A DNA stretch of 64,000 bases from Prado023 sp963818445 (GTDB lineage Bacteria > Actinomycetota > Actinomycetes > S36-B12 > CAIYMF01): assembly GCA_963818445.1 (NCBI GenBank), contig CAWFSG010000014.1, positions 16,045 to 80,044 on the forward strand, written 5' to 3'. The position numbers and the translations under genes were made by a program. The notes beneath the pieces are model-generated. The model made no database searches and was not told the DNA's origin. It was given only the letters and a program-made list of their open reading frames with translations. Shown here piece after piece: positions 17,386-26,161 of this stretch. Positions within the stretch are counted from its first letter, which is position 1, and every line of letters begins with the position of its first letter.

Positions 17386-18249
17386 CTACGCCTGGTCGCT
17401 CAGGATCCTCGGAGTCTCGGCCAGATGGAAGCCCTCGAACGCCTGGTTCGGGCCGCTACCCACCATCGGCCAGACCCGCTTGGCGTTCGGCGCCGCGCCG
17501 TCGACGCGCAGGCAGGCGCCGGAGACGAACGCCGCCGCCGGTGAGAGCAGGAAGACGATGGCCGCCGACACCTCGCTCTCGGTGCCGAACCGGTTCAACG
17601 GCACGCTCTTGGGCAGGCCGGTGATCAGGGCCTTCATCTCCGGCGGGTAGTGGTCCATGCCGCTGGAGGCGATCCATCCGGGGGCCACGGCGTTGACCCG
17701 CACCGGCGCCCACTCCAAGGAGGCCGTCTCGGTGAAGTTGAGCATCCCGGCACGGGCGGCACCGGAGTGACCCATGCCCGGCATGCCGTTCCACATGTCG
17801 GCGATGATGTTGACGATCGCGCCACCGTGGCCGAGCATCCACTGCGTGTAGCACTCGCGCGCCACCAGGAACCCGCCCGTGAGGTTCGTGCGCACGACGG
17901 CGTCCCAGCCCTTGGCGCTGATCGCGGCCAGCGGTGCGGGGAACTGCCCGCCGGCGTTGTTGACCAGGCCGTCGATGCGTCCGTGCGTGGCCAGCACCTC
18001 AGCCACGGTGGCCCGCACGACTGCCTCGTCACGGATGTCGCACTCGTGGATGCTGGCCGTGCCCCCGGAGTCCTCGATCTCGGCACGAACCGTCTCGAGC
18101 TTGTCGCGTGCCCGGCCGACCAGTGCGACCCTCGCGCCGAGGCTGGCCAGCTCGTGCGCCGTGCACCGCCCGATCCCCGAGCCCGCGCCCGTGACGACCA
18201 CGACCTGGTCGGCGAAGAGATCCTCGCGGTAGATCGACCCGTACCCCAT
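17386..18249 (-). CDS. SDR family oxidoreductase, PECR-like (trans-2-enoyl-CoA reductase / citronellol dehydrogenase type)
   Basis: ATG 18249 gives 287 residues. The cofactor motif is VVVVTGAGSGIGRCTAHELA near residue 18, with CDIRD and LVNNAGGQFPAPL following. The segment GMGHSGAARAGMLNFTETAS aligns with the peroxisomal trans-2-enoyl-CoA reductase branch (HSGAARAGVxNLT). The canonical YxxxK pair is not present there: the positions hold Leu and Glu. Bacterial relatives often lack the Tyr as well. A role in reducing or oxidising fatty acyl-CoA is plausible but unproven. Confidence 0.78.
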   Translation of the reverse strand: MGYGSIYREDLFADQVVVVTGAGSGIGRCTAHELASLGARVALVGRARDKLETVRAEIEDSGGTASIHECDIRDEAVVRATVAEVLATHGRIDGLVNNAGGQFPAPLAAISAKGWDAVVRTNLTGGFLVARECYTQWMLGHGGAIVNIIADMWNGMPGMGHSGAARAGMLNFTETASLEWAPVRVNAVAPGWIASSGMDHYPPEMKALITGLPKSVPLNRFGTESEVSAAIVFLLSPAAAFVSGACLRVDGAAPNAKRVWPMVGSGPNQAFEGFHLAETPRILSDQA

Positions 18250-18304
18250 GGTTCCTCCTGCGCCGCCGGATGCCTCAGCCGGATCGTAGCGGTGCGGGTG
18301 TCGG

Positions 18305-19204
18305 TCAGCTCCCGACGGCTGAGGTCGCACCGTCGCCGGCCAACCTGCGCTCGCCGGCGAGCCGGGCGGGAGAGGCGACCAGCGCGACCCGCAGGACGCG
18401 CAGGGCGGCGTCGGATGCGGCCACATCCAGGGCGCCGAGTCGGGGCACCGACCCGAGCATCTCCAGGGCCCAGTCGGGCTGGGTCGCCCAGGCCGCGCGT
18501 GCCAGCACCCGGTACCCGGGTCGAAGCGCCAGCGGCAGCGGGGCATTCGTCACGAAGGCGTGGGTCTGGCGCACCAGGCCATCCACCCGCAGGTCGGGGC
18601 GGAACCCTGCGAAGCACTCGGCGAGCTCGGCCTGCGAGCGCGGCGGATCCGTGACTCCCATCCGCTCGCCGACGACGGCCATGTCAGCCACGTAGGCGTC
18701 GGCGTCGATCGTCCCCTCCCGGCCCAGGTGCAGGTACGCGGAGAGCATCGAGTCGACCAGGGCGATGTGCACCCACTCCAGCAGCCGCGGGTCCTGCGCG
18801 GAGTAGGGGCGGCCATCCGAGGCGGTCCCCTGCACCCGCCGGTGCATGCCACGCACGGCGTCCACGGTCTGCTGGGCCAGCTCCGCGGACCCGTACGTCG
18901 TCGCGGCGAGGTAGGCCCCCGTGCGCTGCAGCCGGCCGAAGGGGTCCTCGCGGTAGGTGGAGTGGCGGTCCACCCCGGCCAGGGCCAGCGGGTGCAGGGC
19001 CTGCAGGTAGAGGCTGCGGATGCCGCCGACGAACGTGGCCACGGACCCATGGACCGTCCAGATCGCATCCCCCGGGCCGAACCACCCCGGCGCGCCAAGC
19101 GGCTTGGCGATCGCACGGGCGATGTCGGACTGGCCATCGGTGCGCCCGGACAGGATCTCGCGCACGGACGTGGCCAGCGGGGCCAGGAGGGTGCTCGAGT
19201 CCAT
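18305..19204 (-). CDS. MpaB-type oxygenase family protein (DUF2236)
   Basis: The 299-residue product has the DUF2236 hallmarks. These are GPGDAIWTVHGSVATFVGGI, ALHPLALAGVDRHSTYREDP with conserved His and Arg residues, TTYGSAELAQ and LEWVHIALVDSML with a second conserved His. Relatives include latex-clearing protein and fungal MpaB; the former binds haem through a His and cleaves double bonds with oxygen. Whether this member binds haem is not known. Start is ATG 19204; no signal peptide. Confidence 0.82.
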   Translation of the reverse strand: MDSSTLLAPLATSVREILSGRTDGQSDIARAIAKPLGAPGWFGPGDAIWTVHGSVATFVGGIRSLYLQALHPLALAGVDRHSTYREDPFGRLQRTGAYLAATTYGSAELAQQTVDAVRGMHRRVQGTASDGRPYSAQDPRLLEWVHIALVDSMLSAYLHLGREGTIDADAYVADMAVVGERMGVTDPPRSQAELAECFAGFRPDLRVDGLVRQTHAFVTNAPLPLALRPGYRVLARAAWATQPDWALEMLGSVPRLGALDVAASDAALRVLRVALVASPARLAGERRLAGDGATSAVGS

Positions 19205-19341
19205 GGTTCTAGGGTGCGGCAGGCAGCCGGGGAGCGCATCCGGGCGCGCACCTGCCCGCGCCCCGGCGCGTTCCCGGGCCTCGTCCCGGCATGCGTCCGG
19301 GCGGGAGGGCGCCAGGCCTTCGCCCGTGCCACGATGGAGCT

Positions 19342-19662
19342 ATGAGCGAGCCCGATGACATCGACAAGTTGCTGCGCGAGATCGACGCGATGAACGCCGG
19401 CTCCGGTCAGGGTGCGGCGCTCCCGGCACCCGCCCAGAACAAGGCGATCGAGCCCGCGGCCGTCCCCGGCTCCGGTGGGGGCGGTCGGGCGGCATGGACC
19501 GGGGCGAGCGCGGTCGGAGGGCTGCTGGCCGGTGGCGTCGTGGGGACGGTCCTGACGTTCCTGCCCTACGTCAGCACCGCGTCGACCGCGGTCGGGGCAG
19601 CGCTCGGTGCGGCTCTCGCCGGGTTCGTCAGCGGGCCGCCTGCCTGGTTCAGCAAGGACTGA
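19342..19662 (+). CDS. small membrane protein, unknown function
   Basis: ATG 19342 gives 106 residues. The first 50 are hydrophilic (DIDKLLREIDAMNAG, then Ala/Pro-rich). The rest forms two Gly/Ala-rich hydrophobic segments, WTGASAVGGLLAGGVVGTVL and a second near residues 75-95, ending AWFSKD. No named domain recognised. It is divergent from the MpaB-type gene and convergent with the P1 peptidase gene. Confidence 0.6.
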   Translation: MSEPDDIDKLLREIDAMNAGSGQGAALPAPAQNKAIEPAAVPGSGGGGRAAWTGASAVGGLLAGGVVGTVLTFLPYVSTASTAVGAALGAALAGFVSGPPAWFSKD

Positions 19663-19694
19663 GTGCAGACGCAGGTCACCGTGCGGCCGGGGAC

Positions 19695-20717
19695 TCACCC
19701 ACGCTCGGAGTCCCTCCATGCCGGGAGCCACAGGTCCGCGAGGCGCAGGCCGTCAGCGGCACGGATCGCGCGCAGCACCGCCCGGGCGGTGACCTCCGCC
19801 GCCATCACCGACAGGAGCACGGCCAGCCGATCGGTCGATAGCGCCTCCTGCACCCGGGGGTCGACGGTTCCGGTGGCTGCTGCGAAGAGGGTGTCGCCGT
19901 CCATCGGGGTGTGCACCGGGCGGATCGTGCGAGCCAGGCCGTCGTGGGCGACCTGGGCAAGGCGCGTGGCCTGCGGCTTGGTCACTCGCGCGTCGGTGAT
20001 CACAACCCCGATGGTCGTGTTGGCTGCCGCACCTGATCCGTCGCCGTGACCACCGGCGAGGATCTGGCTGACGGCACCGGCCAGCTCCAGCGAGTCCGGG
20101 GACGTGCGCGCACCCGCCAGGATCGTGCCCGTCTCGGGATCCACGACATCGCCCATGGCGTTCACCACCACGACCGCGGACATGGTGATCCCGTGCACGC
20201 GGAGGGTGGCGATCCCCACCCCGCCGCGCATTGCCCGGTCCGCGCCGAGGAGCTTGCCCACCGAAGCCCCGGCGCCGGCCCCGACGCTGCCCTCGGTGGC
20301 CTCTGCCACCGGAACCGCCGCAGCGCATGCGCGAGCGCCGCCCCCGGCATCCGGGCGGATCGTGGGATCGCCGACGCCGAGGTCGAAGATCACCGCGGCC
20401 GGGACCAGCGGCACGCGCACCGGTCCCACCTCGAACCCGCGCCCCTGGGACTCCAGCCAGCTCATCACGCCGCCAGCGGCGTCGAGCCCGAAGGCGCTGC
20501 CGCCGCACAGGGCGATGGCGTGGACCTCCTGCACGGTGTTGACCGGGTCCAGCAGGTCGGTCTCCCGGGTGCCCGGAGCTGCGCCTCGCACGTCCACGCC
20601 CGCGGTCGTGCCCTCGGGCAGCAGTACGACTGTGACCCCTGTGGGACGCCGATCGTCGGTGTCGTGGCCGATCAGGACACCGGGGAGCGCGGATGGGCCA
20701 GGCGTGGAGTTCTGCAT
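19695..20717 (-). CDS. P1 family (DmpA/NylC-type) self-processing peptidase
   Basis: ATG 20717 was preferred to a TTG four codons upstream. The product has 340 residues. ALPGVLIGHDTDDRRPTGVT and IALCGGSAFGLDAAGGVMSW are typical of the N-terminal part of the DmpA/NylC family. AANTTIGVVITDARVTK contains the expected autocleavage site: cleavage before the first Thr of NTT would free it as the N-terminal nucleophile of the beta chain. Family members hydrolyse N-terminal beta-amino acids or 6-aminohexanoate oligomers. The natural substrate here is unknown. No signal peptide. Confidence 0.82.
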   Translation of the reverse strand: MQNSTPGPSALPGVLIGHDTDDRRPTGVTVVLLPEGTTAGVDVRGAAPGTRETDLLDPVNTVQEVHAIALCGGSAFGLDAAGGVMSWLESQGRGFEVGPVRVPLVPAAVIFDLGVGDPTIRPDAGGGARACAAAVPVAEATEGSVGAGAGASVGKLLGADRAMRGGVGIATLRVHGITMSAVVVVNAMGDVVDPETGTILAGARTSPDSLELAGAVSQILAGGHGDGSGAAANTTIGVVITDARVTKPQATRLAQVAHDGLARTIRPVHTPMDGDTLFAAATGTVDPRVQEALSTDRLAVLLSVMAAEVTARAVLRAIRAADGLRLADLWLPAWRDSERG

Positions 20718-20791
20718 GGGGTCATCCAACTCGGGTCGGCGTCGGGTGTCGGGCTGGGCGCGCCCCGCGGCCCGACCCTAGGCTCGGTGCC

Positions 20792-21463
20792 ATGGGAACT
20801 GATCACGCCAACACGGCACCGCACGCCCTGCTCGTGGGTGTGGGTCCTGGCCTCGGGGCCAGCCTCGCCCGTACCTTCGCAGCGGCCGGCTACGACCTCA
20901 CCCTCGTCGCACGGACGGCGGGCAGCCTGGAGCTGGTGGCCGACGAGGTCCGCGCCACCGGGCGCACCGTGCGCGAGGAGCTTCTCGACGTCCGCGACCT
21001 CGGGGCCGTCGGCGACGCGGTGCGGCGGGCCGGCGACTGGCGGGAGATCTCCCTGCTGCACCACAACGCGTCGATGAACGCCGGTGGGCTGCTCGCTGCC
21101 GACGCCGACACGTTGCGTTCGAGCGTCGAGGTCAACGCCCTGGCTGCCGTCGTGGCCGTCCAGACAGCCCTGCCGGGCCTGGCGGCCACGCGCGGCCGGG
21201 TGACCTGGACCGGTGGGGGGGTGGCACTGAGCCCGAGCGGGGAGTACGGGGTCCTGGCGCTGGGCAAGGCCGCCATGCGGGCCGCCGGGTTCGCCCTGGC
21301 CCAGGAGCTGGCTCCCCACGGCGTGGTGCTGCGGATGCTGACGATCAAGGGGATCATCCGACCGGGCGGCCGCTTCGATCCCGACCGGATCGCGGAGGCG
21401 TTCTGGGAGTTCGCGCAGGAGCCGGGCGCGGATGTGGAGCGTCTCTACGACGGGCGGGACTGA
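20792..21463 (+). CDS. SDR family oxidoreductase, atypical
   Basis: The 223-residue product has a Rossmann start ALLVGVGPGLGASLARTFAA, a variant of TGxxxGxG lacking the Thr. NASMNAGGLLAADAD stands at the NNAG position, and a tyrosine appears in SGEYGVLALGKAAMRAAGFA, with Lys four residues after the Gly-Val-Leu. The spacing Y-x6-K is longer than the usual YxxxK. It is the first gene of a tightly packed pair: its stop overlaps the start of the PopT-like gene (TGATG). Confidence 0.75.
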   Translation: MGTDHANTAPHALLVGVGPGLGASLARTFAAAGYDLTLVARTAGSLELVADEVRATGRTVREELLDVRDLGAVGDAVRRAGDWREISLLHHNASMNAGGLLAADADTLRSSVEVNALAAVVAVQTALPGLAATRGRVTWTGGGVALSPSGEYGVLALGKAAMRAAGFALAQELAPHGVVLRMLTIKGIIRPGGRFDPDRIAEAFWEFAQEPGADVERLYDGRD

Positions 21464-22401
21464 TGGCTCAGGCGCCGTTGCGGCAGGTCCCCGCGCACTT
21501 CCTGCGGGGCATGGCCATGGGCAGCGCCGACGTCGTGCCCGGGGTGTCGGGGGGCACGGTCGCGCTGGTCCTGGCCATCTACCACCGGCTCATCACGGCG
21601 ATCCGAACGGGGTCCTCGGCCCTCGGGCACTTCCTGAAGCTCGACATCCGCGGGGGCTGGGCCCTGCTCCGGGCGGTCGACTGGACGTTCCTGATCCCGC
21701 TGGGCCTCGGGATCCTCTCGGCGGTCCTGCTGCTGGCCGGGGCGATCGAGCACCAGCTCGAGGTGCACCCGGTCCAGATGGCGGGGCTCTTCATGGGACT
21801 CGTGGCCGGGTCCACCGTGGTGGCCACGGGGCTGCTCACCCGCCGCGACCTGCGTGAGTGGGCACTGATCCTCGGGGCCGGCGCGGCGTTCTTCGTCGCG
21901 CTCGGGTTCACCTCGGGATCCTCGGAGGAGGGCGTGTCCGGGGACATCCCGCTCTGGGCGTTCTTCGTGTCCGGGGCCATCGCCATCTGCGCGATGATCC
22001 TGCCCGGGATCAGCGGGTCGTTCCTGCTGGTCGTGATGGGCATGTACTCCGCGGTCCTCACGGCGGTCAACGAGCGGGACTTCCTGACCGTCGGGGTGTT
22101 CGCGCTCGGGTGCGTCGTCGGGCTCGCCCTGTTCAGCCAGCTGCTGCACTGGGCGCTCAACGAGCACTACGACACCGTGATGGCGGTGATGATCGGGCTC
22201 ATGCTCGGCTCGTTGCGTGTCCTGTGGCCGTGGCCCGACGGCGCGAACAGCGTGGCACTTGGGGCGCCGGACGAGGCCGTCGCGGTGACCGTCGCACTGG
22301 CGCTGTTCGGGCTGGGGTTGGTCCTGGGGATCGACCGGATCGCCCACCGGCTCGAGCATCGACGCAGCACCGACGAGATCGAGGAGCTCCAGGCGAGCTA
22401 G
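21463..22401 (+). CDS. DUF368 / PopT-like polyprenyl-phosphate transporter
   Basis: The 312-residue membrane protein starts at an ATG overlapping the previous stop. Two family repeats are visible: GMAMGSADVVPGVSGGTVAL near residue 16 and ICAMILPGISGSFLLVVMGM near residue 175, each with the conserved PGxSG. About eight hydrophobic segments are present. DUF368 proteins (PopT) return undecaprenyl phosphate across the membrane for reuse in wall synthesis. The C-terminal tail is short and charged. Confidence 0.85.
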   Translation: MAQAPLRQVPAHFLRGMAMGSADVVPGVSGGTVALVLAIYHRLITAIRTGSSALGHFLKLDIRGGWALLRAVDWTFLIPLGLGILSAVLLLAGAIEHQLEVHPVQMAGLFMGLVAGSTVVATGLLTRRDLREWALILGAGAAFFVALGFTSGSSEEGVSGDIPLWAFFVSGAIAICAMILPGISGSFLLVVMGMYSAVLTAVNERDFLTVGVFALGCVVGLALFSQLLHWALNEHYDTVMAVMIGLMLGSLRVLWPWPDGANSVALGAPDEAVAVTVALALFGLGLVLGIDRIAHRLEHRRSTDEIEELQAS

Positions 22402-22489
22402 GGCGAGCGATGAGTGTGCGGTCGATCCGGCGACGGATGATGCAGGCGAGGCTATCCTCATCGCATGCCCGACAAGGAGGTCCTCCCCA

Positions 22490-23890
22490 GTGAAGGGCGC
22501 GATGATCTCGTCCCCCGGCGACCGGCATCGCGTCGTGGTCATCGGCTCGGGATTCGGCGGGCTCTTCGCCACGCAGAAGCTCAAGCGCGCCGACTGCGAC
22601 GTGACCCTGATCTCGCGCACCACGACCCACCTGTTCCAGCCGTTGCTCTACCAGGTGGCCACGGGGATCCTCTCCATGGGCGAGATCGCTCCCGCGACCC
22701 GCGAGATCCTGCGGCGGCAGAAGAACGCCACCGTGCTGTTGGGCGAGGTCACCGACATCGACCTCGAGGCGCGCACCGTCACCTCGCAGGCCGCCCCCGG
22801 TCCGCTGGTCACCCCGTACGACAGCCTGATCGTGGCGGCCGGAGCCGGCCAGTCCTACTTCGGCAACGACCAGTTCGCGGAGTTCGCGCCCGGCATGAAG
22901 TCCATCGACGACGCCCTCGAGCTGCGCGGCCGGATCTTCGGATCGTTCGAGCTCGCCGAGCGGGCCACCGACCCCGCGGAGGTCCGGCGCTTCCTGACGT
23001 TCGTGGTCATCGGGGCCGGCCCGACGGGCGTCGAGATGGCCGGCCAGATCTCCGAGCTCTGCAACCGGGCGCTCAAGCAGGACTTCCGCCGGATCGACAC
23101 GACCTCGGCGCGGATCGTCCTGCTGGACGCCGCTCCAGCGGTCCTCGGCCCGTTCGGCGCGAAGCTGTCGGCCGAGGCCGAGCGGATCCTGACCGGGGTG
23201 GGCGTCGAGGTGCTGCTCAACGCCAAGGTCGTGGGCCTCGATGCCGATGGCGTCACCTACGAGACCGCCGACGGGAAGCGGACGTTCATCCCGGCCGCGT
23301 GCAAGGTCTGGGCCGCTGGGGTGTCCGCCTCGCCGCTCGGCGCGCTGCTGGCCGAGCGCTCGGGCGCCGAGGTCGACCGGGCCGGGCGGGTCCTGGTCGA
23401 GCCGGACCTCACCCTTCCGGGGCATCCCGAGGTCTTCATCGTCGGCGACATGATCGCCCTGGACAACCTCCCGGGAGTTGCCCAGGTCGCGATCCAGGGA
23501 GGACGTCACGCCGCCTCGACCATCCGGTCGCGGATCGAGGGACGCCCGGAACCTGGGCCCTTCGAGTACCACGACAAGGGCAGCATGGCGACCATCACGC
23601 GGTTCAGCGCCGTGGCCAGCGTCGGTCGGATCAGGACGGCGGGGTTCACTGCGTGGGTGCTCTGGCTCGTCGTGCACCTGATGTACATCGTGGGGTTCAA
23701 GAGCCGGCTGACGACGCTGGTCAACTGGTCGGTGAGCTTCGTCGGGCGCAACCGCTCGGAGCGCACGACATCGGCCCAGCAGGTGGTTGCCCGCACCAGG
23801 TTGCGCCGCGACCCCGATGCCCCGCCCGTGTGGCCCGGAGGGGTGGGGGAGGGCCTGACGCCGATGTCGGGCACCCCGACACCCGAGTGA
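22490..23890 (+). CDS. ndh: type II NADH dehydrogenase (NDH-2)
   Basis: Starts at GTG 22490, nine bases after AAGGAGG; ATG 22502 is an in-frame alternative. The 466-residue product has an FAD-binding VVVIGSGFGGLFATQKLKRA, the NDH-2 segment TTHLFQPLLYQVATGILSMG, a second dinucleotide fold FVVIGAGPTGVEMAGQISEL and the FAD contact IVGDMIALDNLPGVAQVAIQ. A hydrophobic stretch near residue 390 (WVLWLVVHLMYIVGF) anchors it to the membrane. It passes electrons from NADH to quinone without pumping protons. Confidence 0.88.
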   Translation: MKGAMISSPGDRHRVVVIGSGFGGLFATQKLKRADCDVTLISRTTTHLFQPLLYQVATGILSMGEIAPATREILRRQKNATVLLGEVTDIDLEARTVTSQAAPGPLVTPYDSLIVAAGAGQSYFGNDQFAEFAPGMKSIDDALELRGRIFGSFELAERATDPAEVRRFLTFVVIGAGPTGVEMAGQISELCNRALKQDFRRIDTTSARIVLLDAAPAVLGPFGAKLSAEAERILTGVGVEVLLNAKVVGLDADGVTYETADGKRTFIPAACKVWAAGVSASPLGALLAERSGAEVDRAGRVLVEPDLTLPGHPEVFIVGDMIALDNLPGVAQVAIQGGRHAASTIRSRIEGRPEPGPFEYHDKGSMATITRFSAVASVGRIRTAGFTAWVLWLVVHLMYIVGFKSRLTTLVNWSVSFVGRNRSERTTSAQQVVARTRLRRDPDAPPVWPGGVGEGLTPMSGTPTPE

Positions 23891-23903
23891 ACGGGGAATG
23901 AAC
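23882..23903 (-). promoter_or_regulatory. possible PHO-box-like repeat upstream of the second SulP gene
   Basis: On the minus strand the units GTTCATTCCCC and GTTCACTCGGG are contiguous, giving GTTCA twice with an 11-base period. The site covers the ndh stop and lies about 80 bases before ATG 23983, in reverse orientation to it. It shares the unit style of the site at 7954 but has only two units. Confidence 0.35.
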
Positions 23904-23942
23904 GGGACATGTCCGGCACCTGACCCAACGATGTCGTGTCGT

Positions 23943-23973
23943 CGGACATGGGACCCCTGAGCGGGGCTAGCCT
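23943..23973 (+). promoter_or_regulatory. probable promoter of the second SulP gene, leaderless transcript
   Basis: TAGCCT (23968-23973) lies 9 bases before ATG 23983, exactly as before the first SulP gene, with a weak -35-like CGGACA 19 bases upstream of it. CATGTCCG (23908-23915) and CGGACATG (23943-23950) form an inverted repeat with a 27-base spacer overlapping the -35 region, which could be an operator. Confidence 0.42.
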
Positions 23974-23982
23974 TCGAGGGTC

Positions 23983-26005
23983 ATGGCTCCCCGTGTGCAG
24001 AAGCCCGCGCACCTCGGCGAGCAGCCGCGCGAATGGCTGCCCGTCCGCACGTGGCTGCCCACGTACCAGCGCAAGTGGCTCAAGGGTGACCTGATCGCCG
24101 GCTCGGTCGTCGCCGCCCTGGCCATCCCGCAGTCCCTCGGTTACGCCAGCATCGCCGGCCTGCCGGTCCAGGTCGGCCTGTACTCGCTGCCGACCGTCCT
24201 CATCGTCTACGCCATCCTGGGCACGTCGCGGAAGTTGATCGTCGGACCGGTGTCGACGGTTGCCCTGCTCACCGGCACCCTCATCGCGGGGTTCAAGCCC
24301 GAGAGCCAGGCGGAGGCGGTCGCCCTGGCGGCGGGCATGGCGATCACGGCGGGCCTGATCCTGATGCTGGCCAGCGTGCTGCACATCGGCTGGGTCGCTG
24401 AGTTCCTGTCCAAGCCCATCGTGACCGGATTCGTCCTCGGGCTGACGATCCTGGTGATCATCGGCGAGCTCCCCAACATCCTGGGCATCCCCGTCCCCCC
24501 CGGTGACGTGGCCGGGCGCATCAAGGACCTGGTCACCGGCCTCGATGACATCCACCCGCAGACCGTCGTGGTGGGTGTCGTGTCGCTGGCCCTGATGTTC
24601 GGCGGCACGAAGCTGGCGCCGAAGGTGCCGTGGGCGCTGGTCACGCTGATGGTCGGCCTGGTCGCCTCGAACGTCCTCGACCTCGCTGCGTCCGGGGTCC
24701 GGGTCGTCGGCGAGGTGCCCCAGGGCCTGCCCACCCCGTCGTTGCCGGGGATCGCGGTGTCCGACTGGGGCCAGGTCGTCATCGCCGGGGCCGCAGTTGC
24801 CTTCGTGGGCCTGGCCGAGGGTTTGAGTGCGGCCCGGCTGTACGCGACCGAGGACGCCAGGGTCGATGCCAGCCAGGAGCTGCTCGCGGTCGGCGTCGGG
24901 AACGTCAGCTCGGGGATCTTCGGGGGCTTCGGCGTGGCCGGCAGCCTGTCCAAGACTGCCACGGTGGACCGGGCCGGTGGGCGCTCGCAGGTGTCGGGGC
25001 TCACGACTGCCGTCCTGTCCCTGGCCACCATCCTCTTCCTGGCGCCGGCGCTGAATGCCCTGCCCAAGGCGACGCTGTCGGCGATCGTGATCCACGCCGT
25101 GTGGGGGCTGCTGGACTTCAAGTCGATGCGCCGGTACGCCTTCCTGCGCCGCAACGACATCGTGGCCGCCAGCGTCGCCACCATCGGCGTCCTCGTGTTC
25201 GGCCCGCTCCAGGGACTGCTCCTGGCCATCGCGCTCTCGGTGTTCGGCCTGGTCTACCGATCCAGCCGGGTGGACGTCGAGGTCATGGGCCGGGTGCCCG
25301 GGGAGAAGGCAGCCTGGGGCGGCATGCGCAACCACCCGGAGCGTCATGGCGTCGACGGCATCCTCGTGCTGCGGGTGGATGTCCCGCTCTTCTGGGTCAA
25401 CTCCTCGTCGGTGAAGGATGCCATCCTGGCCCGGGTCGACGGGGTGCGGGACTGGACCGACCAGGAGATCGTGGCCGTGGTCGTCGACATCGAGGGCACC
25501 AACCAGATCGACACCACCACGGTGGACATGCTCGACGCGCTGCTGGCCGCCCTGCGGGAGCGGTGCATCGACCTGTACCTGGTCCGGGTGATGTACCCGG
25601 TGCGGGTCATCCTGCGCCGGGCCGGCTTCGTGGCCAAGATCGGCGAGGACCACATGTGGCACACGATCAGCCAGGGCACCCGTGAGGCCAGGATCCACTA
25701 CGGGCTCAAGGAGGGCGTGGTCGACGCCGCCGGCGGCTACGACAGCGAGGCCGAGGAGCACGAGGAGCGGATCGTGCCCAAGTACTTCGCCGATTCCCAG
25801 ATGGATGCCCAGGCCGACGACGACGGCATGACCGACACGCCGGACCAGGACGTGTCCGGCGCCGTCGATCGGGAGTCGGCTGGAGCAGGCGTCCGCGGTG
25901 GATGCAGTCGCGATCGCACGTGGTCTGGACCCCGACGTGGGCGGCGACGAGCTCCGCAAGCGCAACGGGAAGCCACGCAAGAACGGCAAGGTGCCCAAGG
26001 CCTGA
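23983..26005 (+). CDS. SulP family anion transporter with STAS domain (copy 2)
   Basis: A close paralogue of the transporter at 5263. The two are collinear from MAxRVQKPAHLGEQ through the SulP signature AALAIPQSLGYASIAGLPVQ, the membrane region and the STAS loop VVVDIEGTNQIDTTTVDML, differing at few positions. They separate after KYFADSQ. The open frame here continues into the next gene. Adding a one-base shift near 25880 gives a better ending: LEQASAVDAVAIARGLDPDV, then a basic tail finishing NGKVPKA and TGA at 26005. I therefore end it there. The anion transported is unknown. Confidence 0.82.
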
Positions 26006-26161
26006 GGTGCGGGTCGGTGGCGGCGCCCGTCGCACGTCGGCCGCGCACTCACCTCGGCCGCGCACCGATTGGGCCACCCGACACCGCTCGTGCTTCGATG
26101 GAGCCCTGTGCGTGGACCGCGGCCCCGCACCGCCTTCCATCCCGATTCAGGAGTGCCACTC

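Noticed and set aside
23506..26130. Long minus-strand open frame opposite the second SulP gene
   Set aside because: Shadow of the SulP reading frame; the same shadow exists opposite the first copy.
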